From positions 1-21,673 of IMG/VR virus record IMGVR_UViG_3300025141_000900: DNA of 21,673 bases, one strand, 5' to 3'. The notes under the pieces are model-generated. The model saw only the letters and a list, made by a program, of their open reading frames with translations. It searched no databases and was not told where the DNA came from. The stretch comes from a virus. Position 1 is the first letter of the stretch; every line of letters begins with the position of its first letter. A program made the position numbers and the translations under genes. Below are positions 1-5,170 of this stretch, piece after piece.

Positions 1-158
1 GCGAGTTTGGAGAGGTGCATACGGACTTTTCAAGTCCAAAGGCGGTAGCGAACATGTTTGTATACATCATAGGTGACAGAAACATCTATGACTTGGTTCA
101 ACAATATATAGACGATAACAATGTGGTCTTCGACTTAGAAGATATGGAAGAGGAGTAA
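1..158 (+). CDS. C-terminal end of an unrecognised protein (5' truncated)
   Basis: An open frame (codons beginning at position 3) enters from the left edge and stops at TAA 156-158. About 51 residues are visible, including AVANMFVYIIGDRNIYDLVQ and an acidic end, DLEDMEEE. The acidic tail and lack of internal stops support real coding. The next gene starts only three bases after the stop, and its Shine-Dalgarno (AGAGGAG) lies inside the last codons here, so the two are probably co-transcribed and translationally linked. I do not recognise the family; the fragment is too short to assign a function. Confidence 0.65.
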   Translation, partial: EFGEVHTDFSSPKAVANMFVYIIGDRNIYDLVQQYIDDNNVVFDLEDMEEE

Positions 159-161
159 CGA

Positions 162-614
162 ATGTCTGAGAACAATGAAAAAATATATAAAACAACAAGC
201 CAAAGAGCGTTAGCCCAACACTGGAAAGATGGTAACAACGCAACATTAAGGAACATAGTCAGTGTAGAGAACGGATTAGTCATAGGGAACGCACTTACAT
301 ATTCGAATATAAATGGCCAATATACAACGACTAGAGTTATATTAGGTTATACAGATGATAACGGTGATAGAGTTGTTTACAACTATACAGCACAGAACCT
401 AGCGGATAGTTATCTCTGGGCTCAAAGACCTAAAAAGTGGAACAACAACCAACCCCGCCATCCCAAGCTGCTATTCGCAGAGGTAGGGAAGGGAAGAGCA
501 CTTAACTCCGTTGGACTAAGCACACAGCTTATATGTAAGTTGATAGAAGATGGACATGCCTCTAAGATACTACTACCCCCAGAGGAAGGACATCCCCACT
601 ATGTAGAGTTATAG
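162..614 (+). CDS. Hypothetical protein, 150 aa
   Basis: The ATG is preceded by AGAGGAG at about 7 bases, inside the end of the upstream gene. The product is soluble-looking, without signal peptide or membrane segment. The middle (residues 45-85) is rich in Asn, Tyr and Thr and alternates in a beta-like pattern (TTRVILGYTDDNGDRVVYNY). It is followed by a Trp/Pro/basic stretch (LWAQRPKKWNNNQPRHPK) and a C-terminal part with an apparent helix (STQLICKLIEDGHASKILL). I do not recognise it. It ends in a C-rich G-free tract that may mark transcript termination. A small phage accessory protein is the best general description. Confidence 0.7.
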   Translation: MSENNEKIYKTTSQRALAQHWKDGNNATLRNIVSVENGLVIGNALTYSNINGQYTTTRVILGYTDDNGDRVVYNYTAQNLADSYLWAQRPKKWNNNQPRHPKLLFAEVGKGRALNSVGLSTQLICKLIEDGHASKILLPPEEGHPHYVEL

Positions 615-789
615 CCTTCTACCCTACCACCCCCCTATGGGGCTTCAGAAAGAAAACTTTGAGGTTTTATTATGTGCATGGGGGTGTAGAGGCATTTAAG
701 CAAGAGGAAGGTTTTAACAGGCATTTCCGAGCGATCTAGCACCCACATAGCACCACTCTTTAACTAGAACCAACAACGAGAAAACGACA
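615..789 (+). other. Intergenic leader with C-rich tract and 8-bp direct repeat
   Basis: This 175-base gap begins with a G-free, C-rich stretch (615-636), then CCCC-CTAT-GGGG, which could form only a four-pair hairpin. AGGCATTT occurs twice (690-697 and 719-726). A GTGC/GGGTG-containing segment (674-686) can pair imperfectly with CACCCACATAGCAC (739-752). I find no convincing -35/-10 pair. The gap probably holds the end of one transcript and the untranslated leader of the next gene. Confidence 0.35.
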
Positions 790-1011
790 ATGAAAAATCA
801 ACAATCATTATTCGGCAGAGAGATTACCAGCGTTACAGACGCTATACTCACGATTGAGTGTGACGAGGACGCTAGCGAAACAGACCAGATAGCTGCTTGG
901 CAGTACCTCATAGACACAGGTGCGGTCTGGCAGCTACAAGGCACTTACGGGAGAACCGCAGCTTACCTCATAGACGAGGGCATATGCTCAGCACCTGACA
1001 GTGACACATAA
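790..1011 (+). CDS. Small conserved phage-type protein, 73 aa
   Basis: The start is set by ATG at 790 after AACGAGAAAACGACA, a weak ribosome site (GAG about 11 bases upstream). The product is acidic. Its second half, [20 protein letters not shown] followed by [11 protein letters not shown], resembles a small helical family that I recall being widespread in phages, with the pattern (L/F)QxLIDTGLxWxLQGxYGR, of unknown function. This recognition is by pattern only. The N-terminal part, [20 protein letters not shown], fits the same family (an opening helix and an acidic turn). It is alone between two noncoding leaders, so it is probably a single-gene unit. Confidence 0.75.
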   Translation: MKNQQSLFGREITSVTDAILTIECDEDASETDQIAAWQYLIDTGAVWQLQGTYGRTAAYLIDEGICSAPDSDT

Positions 1012-1109
1012 AACTCTTGACAGAGTTTCGTTCACGCTTAGGGACATGCGAAACACACATACGAGCGGGCACGCGGTTACGGATTTACGCGTAACTCTTG
1101 ACACACACG

Positions 1110-1126
1110 ATGTTTCGTAGAAACAT
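1110..1126. repeat. 17-bp inverted repeat ATGTTTC-GTA-GAAACAT
   Basis: The arms are seven bases and perfectly complementary, with a three-base centre. It differs in sequence from the GGACA-type repeat found at three other leaders, so it may bind a different regulator. Related TTTCG strings occur nearby at 1026 and 1159. Confidence 0.45.
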
Positions 1127-1133
1127 TCAAAAC

Positions 1134-1186
1134 AAAAACTTAACAAAACTATACTTTGTTTCGCAAAAAACTTAACAAAACTATAC
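1134..1186. repeat. Two direct copies of a 21-bp repeat containing ACTTAACAAAACTATA
   Basis: Copies lie at 1134-1154 and 1166-1186, identical over 21 bases and 32 bases apart start to start (about three helical turns). A third, 16-base copy lies at 2175-2190 in the same relative place, upstream of the next operator and promoter. The shared placement suggests a protein-binding or leader element. Confidence 0.6.
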
Positions 1187-1210
1187 GCACCTCATTTCCT
1201 ACGGAAAAGC

Positions 1211-1227
1211 CGGACATATTCTGTCCG
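1211..1227. promoter_or_regulatory. Operator-like inverted repeat CGGACATATTCTGTCCG
   Basis: This is a perfect inverted repeat with six-base arms around a five-base centre, and one further pair outside (C1210/G1228). It lies 16 bases upstream of a -35 box. Near-identical 17-mers occur at 2234-2250 and 2871-2887, also just upstream of promoters. The shared sequence and placement point to a common regulator, probably a dimeric repressor or activator encoded outside the window. A transcription terminator is less likely because no T-run follows. Confidence 0.6.
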
Positions 1228-1243
1228 GAGCTTATAAAAAGAT

Positions 1244-1271
1244 TTGACAGATCTCCAGAACCGGTTATATT
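1244..1271 (+). promoter_or_regulatory. Sigma70-like promoter TTGACA-N16-TATATT
   Basis: The -35 is a perfect TTGACA (1244-1249); the -10 is TATATT (1266-1271) after a 16-base spacer. It should start transcription near 1278, about 20 bases before the ATG at 1300, and drive the 109-residue gene and possibly the membrane protein after it. Confidence 0.7.
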
Positions 1272-1299
1272 ACCAATACATTCAAACAACGAGGTCTTA

Positions 1300-1629
1300 A
1301 TGAACACCAATCCTATCCTTAATCTTGAAGAGCAACTCCTTAACAGCCGACTATGGGATGCTCGCATGCTGTTGAAGGATCAACAAGAGATGCACCGTTG
1401 CACTATAGATACATGGGACACGATCCTTCAGATCATTGACGCTCTCGAAGCTCTCCAGCCTCAACCAGAGACTGGCTATCTCACCAGAGATCAGGCTGCT
1501 GACTTGTTGGGTAATGACGCTTACATTCATGTCGATGACTATGAAGATCTCGAAGCGGTATCTCACTCAATGAGGCGAGTCTATTATATCGTGGGCCGCA
1601 ATGGTCACAGCGATATGTATCTCGGCTAG
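1300..1629 (+). CDS. Hypothetical protein, 109 aa
   Basis: I place the start at ATG 1300 because it has a GAGG six bases upstream and follows a good promoter. A longer in-frame reading from 1156 would begin upstream of the promoter and run through the repeats and operator. The product starts MNTNPILNLEEQLLNSRLWD, is mostly helical (residues 6-50), and has an acidic middle (LGNDAYIHVDDYEDLEAV) and a short C-terminal segment SMRRVYYIVGRNGHSDMYLG. No membrane segment or known motif is visible. It is not recognised. The stop is followed by a 43-base G-free tract, then the next gene. Confidence 0.75.
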   Translation: MNTNPILNLEEQLLNSRLWDARMLLKDQQEMHRCTIDTWDTILQIIDALEALQPQPETGYLTRDQAADLLGNDAYIHVDDYEDLEAVSHSMRRVYYIVGRNGHSDMYLG

Positions 1630-1672
1630 TCCCTACCTCCCTACTCCCCTACACCCCTTAACACTTACCTAC
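1630..1672 (+). other. G-free C-rich tract after a stop codon
   Basis: No G occurs in these 43 bases, and roughly half are C. Comparable tracts follow the stops at 614, 2155 and 3658. C-rich, G-poor unstructured RNA is the known signature of Rho loading sites, so this may be a Rho-dependent terminator; as the next gene follows with no visible promoter, it may equally be only an unstructured leader. CCTACGGAAA (1668-1677) repeats 1198-1207. Confidence 0.35.
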
Positions 1673-1681
1673 GGAAACTTT

Positions 1682-2155
1682 ATGTCCACATTTGATACTC
1701 TCACCATTCTCTTCTTCTCCTTCTCAAACCTTGTTGCTCTTGGTTTTGGCCTTGCACTCTTTAAGGACGGTATCCACCACCTTGTGGTTCAGCGTGACGC
1801 TGAGGGCCTGTTCCCTCTCCTAGCTGGCTTCCTCTGCTTGGTTATGGTCGCTTGCACCCTTGGACTGGGCTATGGAGTTCTTGCAACTCCTGCTCTGCTT
1901 GGAGCTACTATCTGCGACTGGGACATGAAGATGAAAGTCAAGCAGCTTCTCAAAGAGGGCAAGATCTATGACTACTCTCTTAGAGAGGCCACAAACGACG
2001 CTCATCAGATGGCCAACGAGTTTCATTGCCGAGCTTTCGTTATCGATGTTGATGGCACTGGTGATTTTGATGTAGTGCTTGCAGCCCCAGACGATAACAC
2101 GCTCATTATGCGAGTCGTATGGCCTTACAAGTGGGTTACAGATGCAAAGAGCTAA
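1682..2155 (+). CDS. Small membrane protein with two or three TM segments and a cytosolic C-domain, 157 aa
   Basis: The start is ATG 1682; a weak GGA (ACGGAAAC) precedes it. An in-frame upstream ATG at 1601 lies inside the previous gene and has no ribosome site. Residues 5-27 (LTILFFSFSNLVALGFGLAL) and about 42-74 (FPLLAGFLCLVMVACTLGLG, then more hydrophobic residues) look like membrane helices. The C-terminal 80 residues are soluble and acidic-basic mixed, with helix DWDMKMKVKQLLKEGKIYDY and a beta-like end (CRAFVIDVDGTGDFDVVLAA). The function is unknown. An inner-membrane accessory protein acting during infection is possible, but this is inference. Confidence 0.75.
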   Translation: MSTFDTLTILFFSFSNLVALGFGLALFKDGIHHLVVQRDAEGLFPLLAGFLCLVMVACTLGLGYGVLATPALLGATICDWDMKMKVKQLLKEGKIYDYSLREATNDAHQMANEFHCRAFVIDVDGTGDFDVVLAAPDDNTLIMRVVWPYKWVTDAKS

Positions 2156-2174
2156 CCCACTCTTTCACACCATT

Positions 2175-2190
2175 ACTTAACAAAACTATA
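2175..2190. repeat. Third copy of ACTTAACAAAACTATA
   Basis: It matches 16 bases of the pair at 1134-1186 exactly. It lies in the gap after the membrane-protein gene, 43 bases before the operator-like repeat at 2234. Confidence 0.6.
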
Positions 2191-2233
2191 TGACTCTCAC
2201 AACCGAGCAGGCGAGAAAGAAAAAAAGTTTGTT

Positions 2234-2250
2234 TGGACATTTTATGTCCG
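2234..2250. promoter_or_regulatory. Operator-like inverted repeat TGGACATTTTATGTCCG
   Basis: GGACAT-TTT-ATGTCC is a perfect inverted repeat. Over 17 bases it shares the GGACA/TGTCC arms and spacing of the element at 1211-1227. It ends eight bases before the -35 box at 2259, so a bound protein would touch or neighbour RNA polymerase. Confidence 0.65.
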
Positions 2251-2258
2251 TTTTAAAA

Positions 2259-2287
2259 TTGACAATCTCCTCAAAATCGATTATATT
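2259..2287 (+). promoter_or_regulatory. Sigma70-like promoter TTGACA-N17-TATATT
   Basis: TTGACA (2259-2264) and TATATT (2282-2287) are separated by the ideal 17 bases. The expected start is near 2294, giving a leader of about 19 bases that contains the ribosome site AAGGAG before ATG 2313. Confidence 0.8.
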
Positions 2288-2312
2288 ATATACATCAAGC
2301 AAGGAGCTTACT

Positions 2313-2879
2313 ATGAAAAACGACTTTTCAATCACCATCAATCCTCTCTTTATCGGTTTCGTCACAGAGCGTTCAGTGTTTCGTGAGAGCCCAGTCAAGG
2401 GCCGCAGAGGCTATAAGTATGTCGCAATCTGGGAAACCCCATGGGGAAAGAAGCATGGTGTCTATGATGCAACCCCAGATTGCGAAGAGGAGCTTGAGCG
2501 ATTGAGAGCAAAGCCTCTAGCTCGGGCTATGGTTGCACTTGAGAAAGCACAAGCTCGATATGACGCTATGTATGACGGTATGACCTATGAAGAGGAGGTT
2601 ATCAAGTATGAGACTCCTTATCCTCAGATCCCAACCGCTCGACGAGCTATTATGTCACCACGATATGAGCGAGCAAAGCGTGAGAGATTAATCTTAGAAC
2701 AGGCTCTTCAGCAGGTTAGAGGCAAGATCCACAATGTTGTATCAGCTTATCAAGAGAGAGACTACAAGACAGCTACCGGTTGTCTATTCGATCTCAATCA
2801 GTGGTATCTCTCTCTTTGCTCGGTAGCTCGTCCAGAGCACCACAAGGTAGAACTTAAAAAAAATAAAAAGCGGTCATAA
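2313..2879 (+). CDS. Hypothetical protein, 188 aa
   Basis: The start is ATG 2313, with AAGGAG about seven bases upstream and a strong promoter before it. The in-frame ATG at 2190 is upstream of that promoter and operator and has no ribosome site. The N-terminal 55 residues look beta-rich (FSITINPLFIGFVTERSVF, then RRGYKYVAIWETPWGKKHGV). Residues about 60-150 are helical and charged, likely coiled coil (ARAMVALEKAQARYDAMYDG, RAKRERLILEQALQQVRGKI). The end is strongly basic (KVELKKNKKRS). No known domain is evident. The basic tail could bind nucleic acid, but that is a guess. Confidence 0.8.
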   Translation: MKNDFSITINPLFIGFVTERSVFRESPVKGRRGYKYVAIWETPWGKKHGVYDATPDCEEELERLRAKPLARAMVALEKAQARYDAMYDGMTYEEEVIKYETPYPQIPTARRAIMSPRYERAKRERLILEQALQQVRGKIHNVVSAYQERDYKTATGCLFDLNQWYLSLCSVARPEHHKVELKKNKKRS

Positions 2880-2887
2880 TCTGTCCG
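2871..2887. promoter_or_regulatory. Operator-like inverted repeat CGGTCATAATCTGTCCG
   Basis: This is the third and least perfect copy (five of six arm pairs; T2874/T2884 is the mismatch). It overlaps the stop codon of the preceding gene and ends seven bases before a -35-like TAGACG, almost the same distance as at 2234-2259. Confidence 0.5.
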
Positions 2888-2894
2888 ATAAAAA

Positions 2895-2923
2895 TAGACG
2901 ATTACTTTAAACTATGTTATATT
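2895..2923 (+). promoter_or_regulatory. Sigma70-like promoter TAGACG-N17-TATATT
   Basis: The -10 TATATT (2918-2923) is identical to those of the two other operator-linked promoters. The -35 (2895-2900) matches four of six bases of TTGACA at the ideal 17-base spacing. It leads to ATG 2953 through AAGGAG. Confidence 0.55.
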
Positions 2924-2952
2924 ATAGTATAACAAACAGCCAAGGAGCTAAA

Positions 2953-3261
2953 ATGAAAGCAAGGAACTTTATGCGAAAGCGAGTAGCCGCTAAGACATCC
3001 CAAGAAATGACCGCATCTGCGTGTCGTCTCGACCGCTTAGGCGGACAACGGTTTCCAACCGACACCGGCAATGAGAAGCTTAATAATCTCAACGCCCGAT
3101 TGAACACACTCAACGAAGGACTTGAGGAGCTAGCAGTTGAGCTTCTTGACAATACAACCGACCAGCCAGCGAGCTATTACAACGGCTCTCTGAAGCAGCT
3201 TAACGCTGAGGAAGCTGCTCTTATCAAGGCAGAGATTGAGGCAGAGATGCCCAATGCCTAG
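2953..3261 (+). CDS. Hypothetical protein, 102 aa
   Basis: ATG 2953 follows AAGGAG (2942-2947) at five bases. An upstream in-frame ATG at 2914 overlaps the promoter and is rejected. The N-terminus is strongly basic (MKARNFMRKRVAAKTSQ). Residues 35-65 form a likely amphipathic or coiled-coil helix (KLNNLNARLNTLNEGLEELA). The C-terminus is an acidic helix (LNAEEAALIKAEIEAEMPNA). The function is unknown. The family is not recognised. The basic-to-acidic layout would fit a small nucleic-acid or protein-binding factor, without direct proof. Confidence 0.75.
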   Translation: MKARNFMRKRVAAKTSQEMTASACRLDRLGGQRFPTDTGNEKLNNLNARLNTLNEGLEELAVELLDNTTDQPASYYNGSLKQLNAEEAALIKAEIEAEMPNA

Positions 3262-3287
3262 TATCTTTATCTCTTCATTTATCATAT

Positions 3288-3301
3288 ACACGCTAGCGTG
3301 T
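3288..3301. repeat. Perfect 14-bp palindrome ACACGCTAGCGTGT
   Basis: It lies in the leader of the next gene, about 40 bases before its ATG. It has no central spacer and is unrelated to the GGACA-type repeat. It could be an operator half-site pair for another regulator. No clear promoter can be placed beside it. Confidence 0.5.
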
Positions 3302-3340
3302 TTCACTATTCATATTTTATTCAACAACAACGGAGCTTAT

Positions 3341-3658
3341 ATGCCTTCAACAATCACTAACTCAACCGCTCACAATGGAGCTTTCATTGTCACTCATTCA
3401 GATGGTGCTCAAGTATCCTGTCACAACCTCCCCACTGCTCAGGTAGAAGCTGGGGTTCTAGTTCTCTCTTCTTATCAAGACTCGGAGCCAGAGCAGTTGA
3501 CCATTGAAGAATATTATGGCTGTGAGCTTGGTGGCTTTGGTCGTCACACTCCAGCTATCACTTGGACTATCACCGGCAGAGTAGAACGCTGTCACAACTG
3601 GGCAACCGCTCGGACAATCGTTAACGAAAATGAAAAGTTTCGTTCCAAGCTGAGTTAG
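3341..3658 (+). CDS. Hypothetical protein, 105 aa
   Basis: I choose ATG 3341 because CGGAGCTTAT directly precedes it, matching the ribosome-site context of its neighbours (GGAGCTTA or GGAGCTAA before ATG). An alternative in-frame ATG at 3254 would add a hydrophobic 23-residue leader (MPSIFISSFIIYTLACFTIH), which could act as a signal or anchor, but it has no good ribosome site and overlaps the previous stop. The mature-looking part is beta-rich (NGAFIVTHSDGAQVSCHNLP) with an acidic centre (YQDSEPEQLTIEEYYGCELG) and ends WATARTIVNENEKFRSKLS. Three cysteines are present. The family is not recognised. Confidence 0.7.
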   Translation: MPSTITNSTAHNGAFIVTHSDGAQVSCHNLPTAQVEAGVLVLSSYQDSEPEQLTIEEYYGCELGGFGRHTPAITWTITGRVERCHNWATARTIVNENEKFRSKLS

Positions 3659-3840
3659 CTAAAAGGGGAGCTACCCCCTCCCCCTACCCTCCACACCGGC
3701 CCAAATAAGTACTGCTAATCGATGGGCGGCGGCGATGGCCGGCCTGATACGTCGTACACACCCAGCAAATTTCCCAGATTAAAAAACCGCCCCAAAAATT
3801 TTTACAGATTTAAGGACTATTTACTTCCGAGGTGTAAATC
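3659..3840 (+). other. Intergenic region between the small-gene block and the late block
   Basis: This 182-base gap begins with a G-free C-rich tract (3671-3697). It then has an unusually GC-rich patch (about 3721-3746) including the palindrome GGCCGGCC, and TACG-T-CGTA (3750-3758), in an otherwise AT-rich window. GGGG-AGCTA-CCCC (3665-3677) could form a short hairpin but has no T-run on this strand. CAGATT occurs twice (3775 and 3804). Near the end is ACTATTTACTT, related to elements before 6175 and 12953. It marks a boundary; I see no gene in it. Confidence 0.5.
3817..3824 (+). promoter_or_regulatory. CTATTTAC element, possible late promoter
   Basis: It lies 24 bases before ATG 3841. CTATTTAT occurs at 6152 (23 bases before ATG) and 12925 (28 bases before ATG). 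No -35 box is shared, as expected for T4-type late promoters, but the sequence is not the T4 TATAAATA on the coding strand. Confidence 0.4.
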
Positions 3841-4524
3841 ATGAAACTTACTAGTAAAATGCTAAAACATATGATAAGAGAGGCATTTAGAGATAGAGAC
3901 TTCCCGTCAATGACAGATAAAAGATCTAGAGCGCAGATGAGGGCAGACGCAGGTGTACATATACCAGATAGCCTAGCAGGGGAGCCAGAGGTGGCTACAT
4001 CCCTAGCACAGGCGATGGGTTCAGAAGAACCAGATGCCGCAGATCGCCTAGAAGGTGGTGTTGTGGAGGTGGATGTCCAAAAGATGACAGACGAATACCC
4101 TAAAATTAAAGCCGCCTTTCAATATCTAAGAGATCAGGACACCGAAGAAGCAAGCATGTATGGTTGGAATGAACTAAAGAAATTTCTGATCGACGGCGAG
4201 TACACTATAGATTTACAGGATTCTCCGATTCCTTACTATGCAAAAAGGGTGATGAGAGCTTTATACGACGCCATAGAACATGCCGGATGGGAAAAGGGCG
4301 TTGATTACGAAGAGGAGGGGGATATATCTCCATATGGCGATGCCAGATATCAAATTGATAAAACTCCAATATTGATGCGTCACAATTTTACTAGATATAA
4401 GAACTTATTGCCAAAAATAACAAAAGCAGGAGACAACAGAGCATATAATTGGTTCTATCCCCGGCTAGAAGAAAGCGCTGCTGTGCCAAGGTTGCCCGAA
4501 AAGACTTCCAATAAACAACGGTAA
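3841..4524 (+). CDS. Putative virion or packaged protein, 227 aa, with T4-type targeting-like N-terminus
   Basis: The start ATG follows GAGGTG at nine bases. The N-terminus, MKLTSKMLKHMIREAFRDRD, is a short basic amphipathic helix ending in I-R-E before A (residues 12-15). This fits the cleavage rule of the T4 prohead protease and resembles the capsid-targeting peptides of T4 internal proteins (established for T4; inferred here). An acidic low-complexity region follows (residues 38-82), then a folded-looking domain (about 85-215) with FQYLRDQDTEEASMYGWNEL, IPYYAKRVMRALYDAIEHAG and a Tyr/Arg-rich segment near YKNLLPKITKAGDNRAYNWF. No known catalytic motif is visible. It opens the late block. 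Confidence 0.75.
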   Translation: MKLTSKMLKHMIREAFRDRDFPSMTDKRSRAQMRADAGVHIPDSLAGEPEVATSLAQAMGSEEPDAADRLEGGVVEVDVQKMTDEYPKIKAAFQYLRDQDTEEASMYGWNELKKFLIDGEYTIDLQDSPIPYYAKRVMRALYDAIEHAGWEKGVDYEEEGDISPYGDARYQIDKTPILMRHNFTRYKNLLPKITKAGDNRAYNWFYPRLEESAAVPRLPEKTSNKQR

Positions 4525-4555
4525 ATAAACGATTTAACGACATAGTTATCTATAG

Positions 4556-4570
4556 AGGGGTATTACCCCT
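4556..4570 (+). repeat. Hairpin AGGGGTATTACCCCT next to a ribosome site
   Basis: The six-base arms are perfect with a three-base loop. AGGGAGG, the ribosome site of the thioredoxin-like gene, starts at the next base (4571). It could stabilise or gate the 5' end of that message. It is not a terminator because no T-run follows. Confidence 0.45.
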
Positions 4571-4584
4571 AGGGAGGATTATGA

Positions 4585-5148
4585 ATGTTAATTTTATCAT
4601 TATTATGGGGGTGTTTCAACCTAGGATTGGATGATTCCGGGCCCACTGTAAAGGCGATGAAGCCAATTCCGGAACCAAGCCCAATTTATTGGGAAGCTTG
4701 CTCATATCAGCTAGGCGATCACATATGTGATTTTACATATGCCAACGCAGACAACACCACGACAACACTCTACGATCATTATGGAAAGATTGTTGTTATA
4801 GATTACTTTACAGAGTGGTGTCCATACTGTCGTCAGGCAGCAGAAAACGTCGACTATTATATCGACGAAGACACAGACATGCTGTCTGTGATGCTTCAAA
4901 ACCAATGGGGTAATGCCCCAAGAATTGAAGACACCGAACGGTGGGCTTCTGTTTTCGAGCTTGAGCCTGAAACAGTGTTAGCCGCTGGGGATTACATCAA
5001 GGATCCCAACGCCGAGTGGGGTCCGGACTTGCAAGCATATCCAAGTTTCATTATCATTGACAAGGATATGATAATAAGAGAGAAAGTCATGGGGTGGTCG
5101 TTAGACATAATGCAAGATCTTCTTGCCGATATAAAATCTGAGGAATAG
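4585..5148 (+). CDS. Thioredoxin-fold (TlpA/ResA-like) lipoprotein, 187 aa
   Basis: Residues 66-95 (GKIVVIDYFTEWCPYCRQAA) carry the redox motif W78-C79-P80-Y81-C82 of thioredoxin-like proteins. The matching cis-proline is P153 in QAYPSFIIIDKD. The domain is complete for the family (about 140 residues). The N-terminus, MLILSLLWGC, reads as a lipobox with acylated C10, giving an exported, membrane-anchored thiol oxidoreductase. The signal is unusually short and lacks a basic n-region. Two further cysteines (C39, C48) precede the core. The start at 4585 has AGGGAGG seven bases upstream; ATG 4581 is out of frame and gives 17 codons. The neighbour downstream has the same LWGC lipobox style. A role in disulphide chemistry at the cell surface is likely; why a phage carries it is unknown. 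Confidence 0.85.
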   Translation: MLILSLLWGCFNLGLDDSGPTVKAMKPIPEPSPIYWEACSYQLGDHICDFTYANADNTTTTLYDHYGKIVVIDYFTEWCPYCRQAAENVDYYIDEDTDMLSVMLQNQWGNAPRIEDTERWASVFELEPETVLAAGDYIKDPNAEWGPDLQAYPSFIIIDKDMIIREKVMGWSLDIMQDLLADIKSEE

Positions 5149-5170
5149 TTATTAATGGAGGGTGTGGTGG

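Larger units (their letters stand above)
1012..1299 (+). promoter_or_regulatory. Repeat-rich noncoding control region
   Basis: This 288-base region has no convincing ORF. It holds two copies of AACTCTTGACA (1012-1022 and 1093-1103), a hairpin GTTACG/CGTAAC (1076-1081 and 1090-1095), an inverted repeat ATGTTTC-GTA-GAAACAT (1110-1126), a 21-bp direct repeat (1134-1154 and 1166-1186), an operator-like inverted repeat (1211-1227) and a promoter (1244-1271). GCGAAACA (1048-1055) is the reverse complement of TGTTTCGC (1157-1164). Neither TTGACA copy at the left has a good -10 at 16-18 bases, so their promoter role is doubtful. It is probably a control region for the following genes; an origin-like role cannot be excluded. 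Confidence 0.5.

Noticed and set aside
1156-1299. N-terminal extension of the 109-residue gene
   Set aside because: It would run through the 21-bp repeat, the operator-like repeat and the promoter, from a poor start; ATG 1300 has a ribosome site.
2190-2312. N-terminal extension of the 188-residue gene
   Set aside because: It covers the operator and the TTGACA-TATATT promoter and has no ribosome site, while ATG 2313 has AAGGAG.
3664-3679. Intrinsic terminator at AGGGG-AGCTAC-CCCCT
   Set aside because: No T-run follows on the plus strand. A TTTT follows on the minus strand, but there is no minus-strand gene to end.
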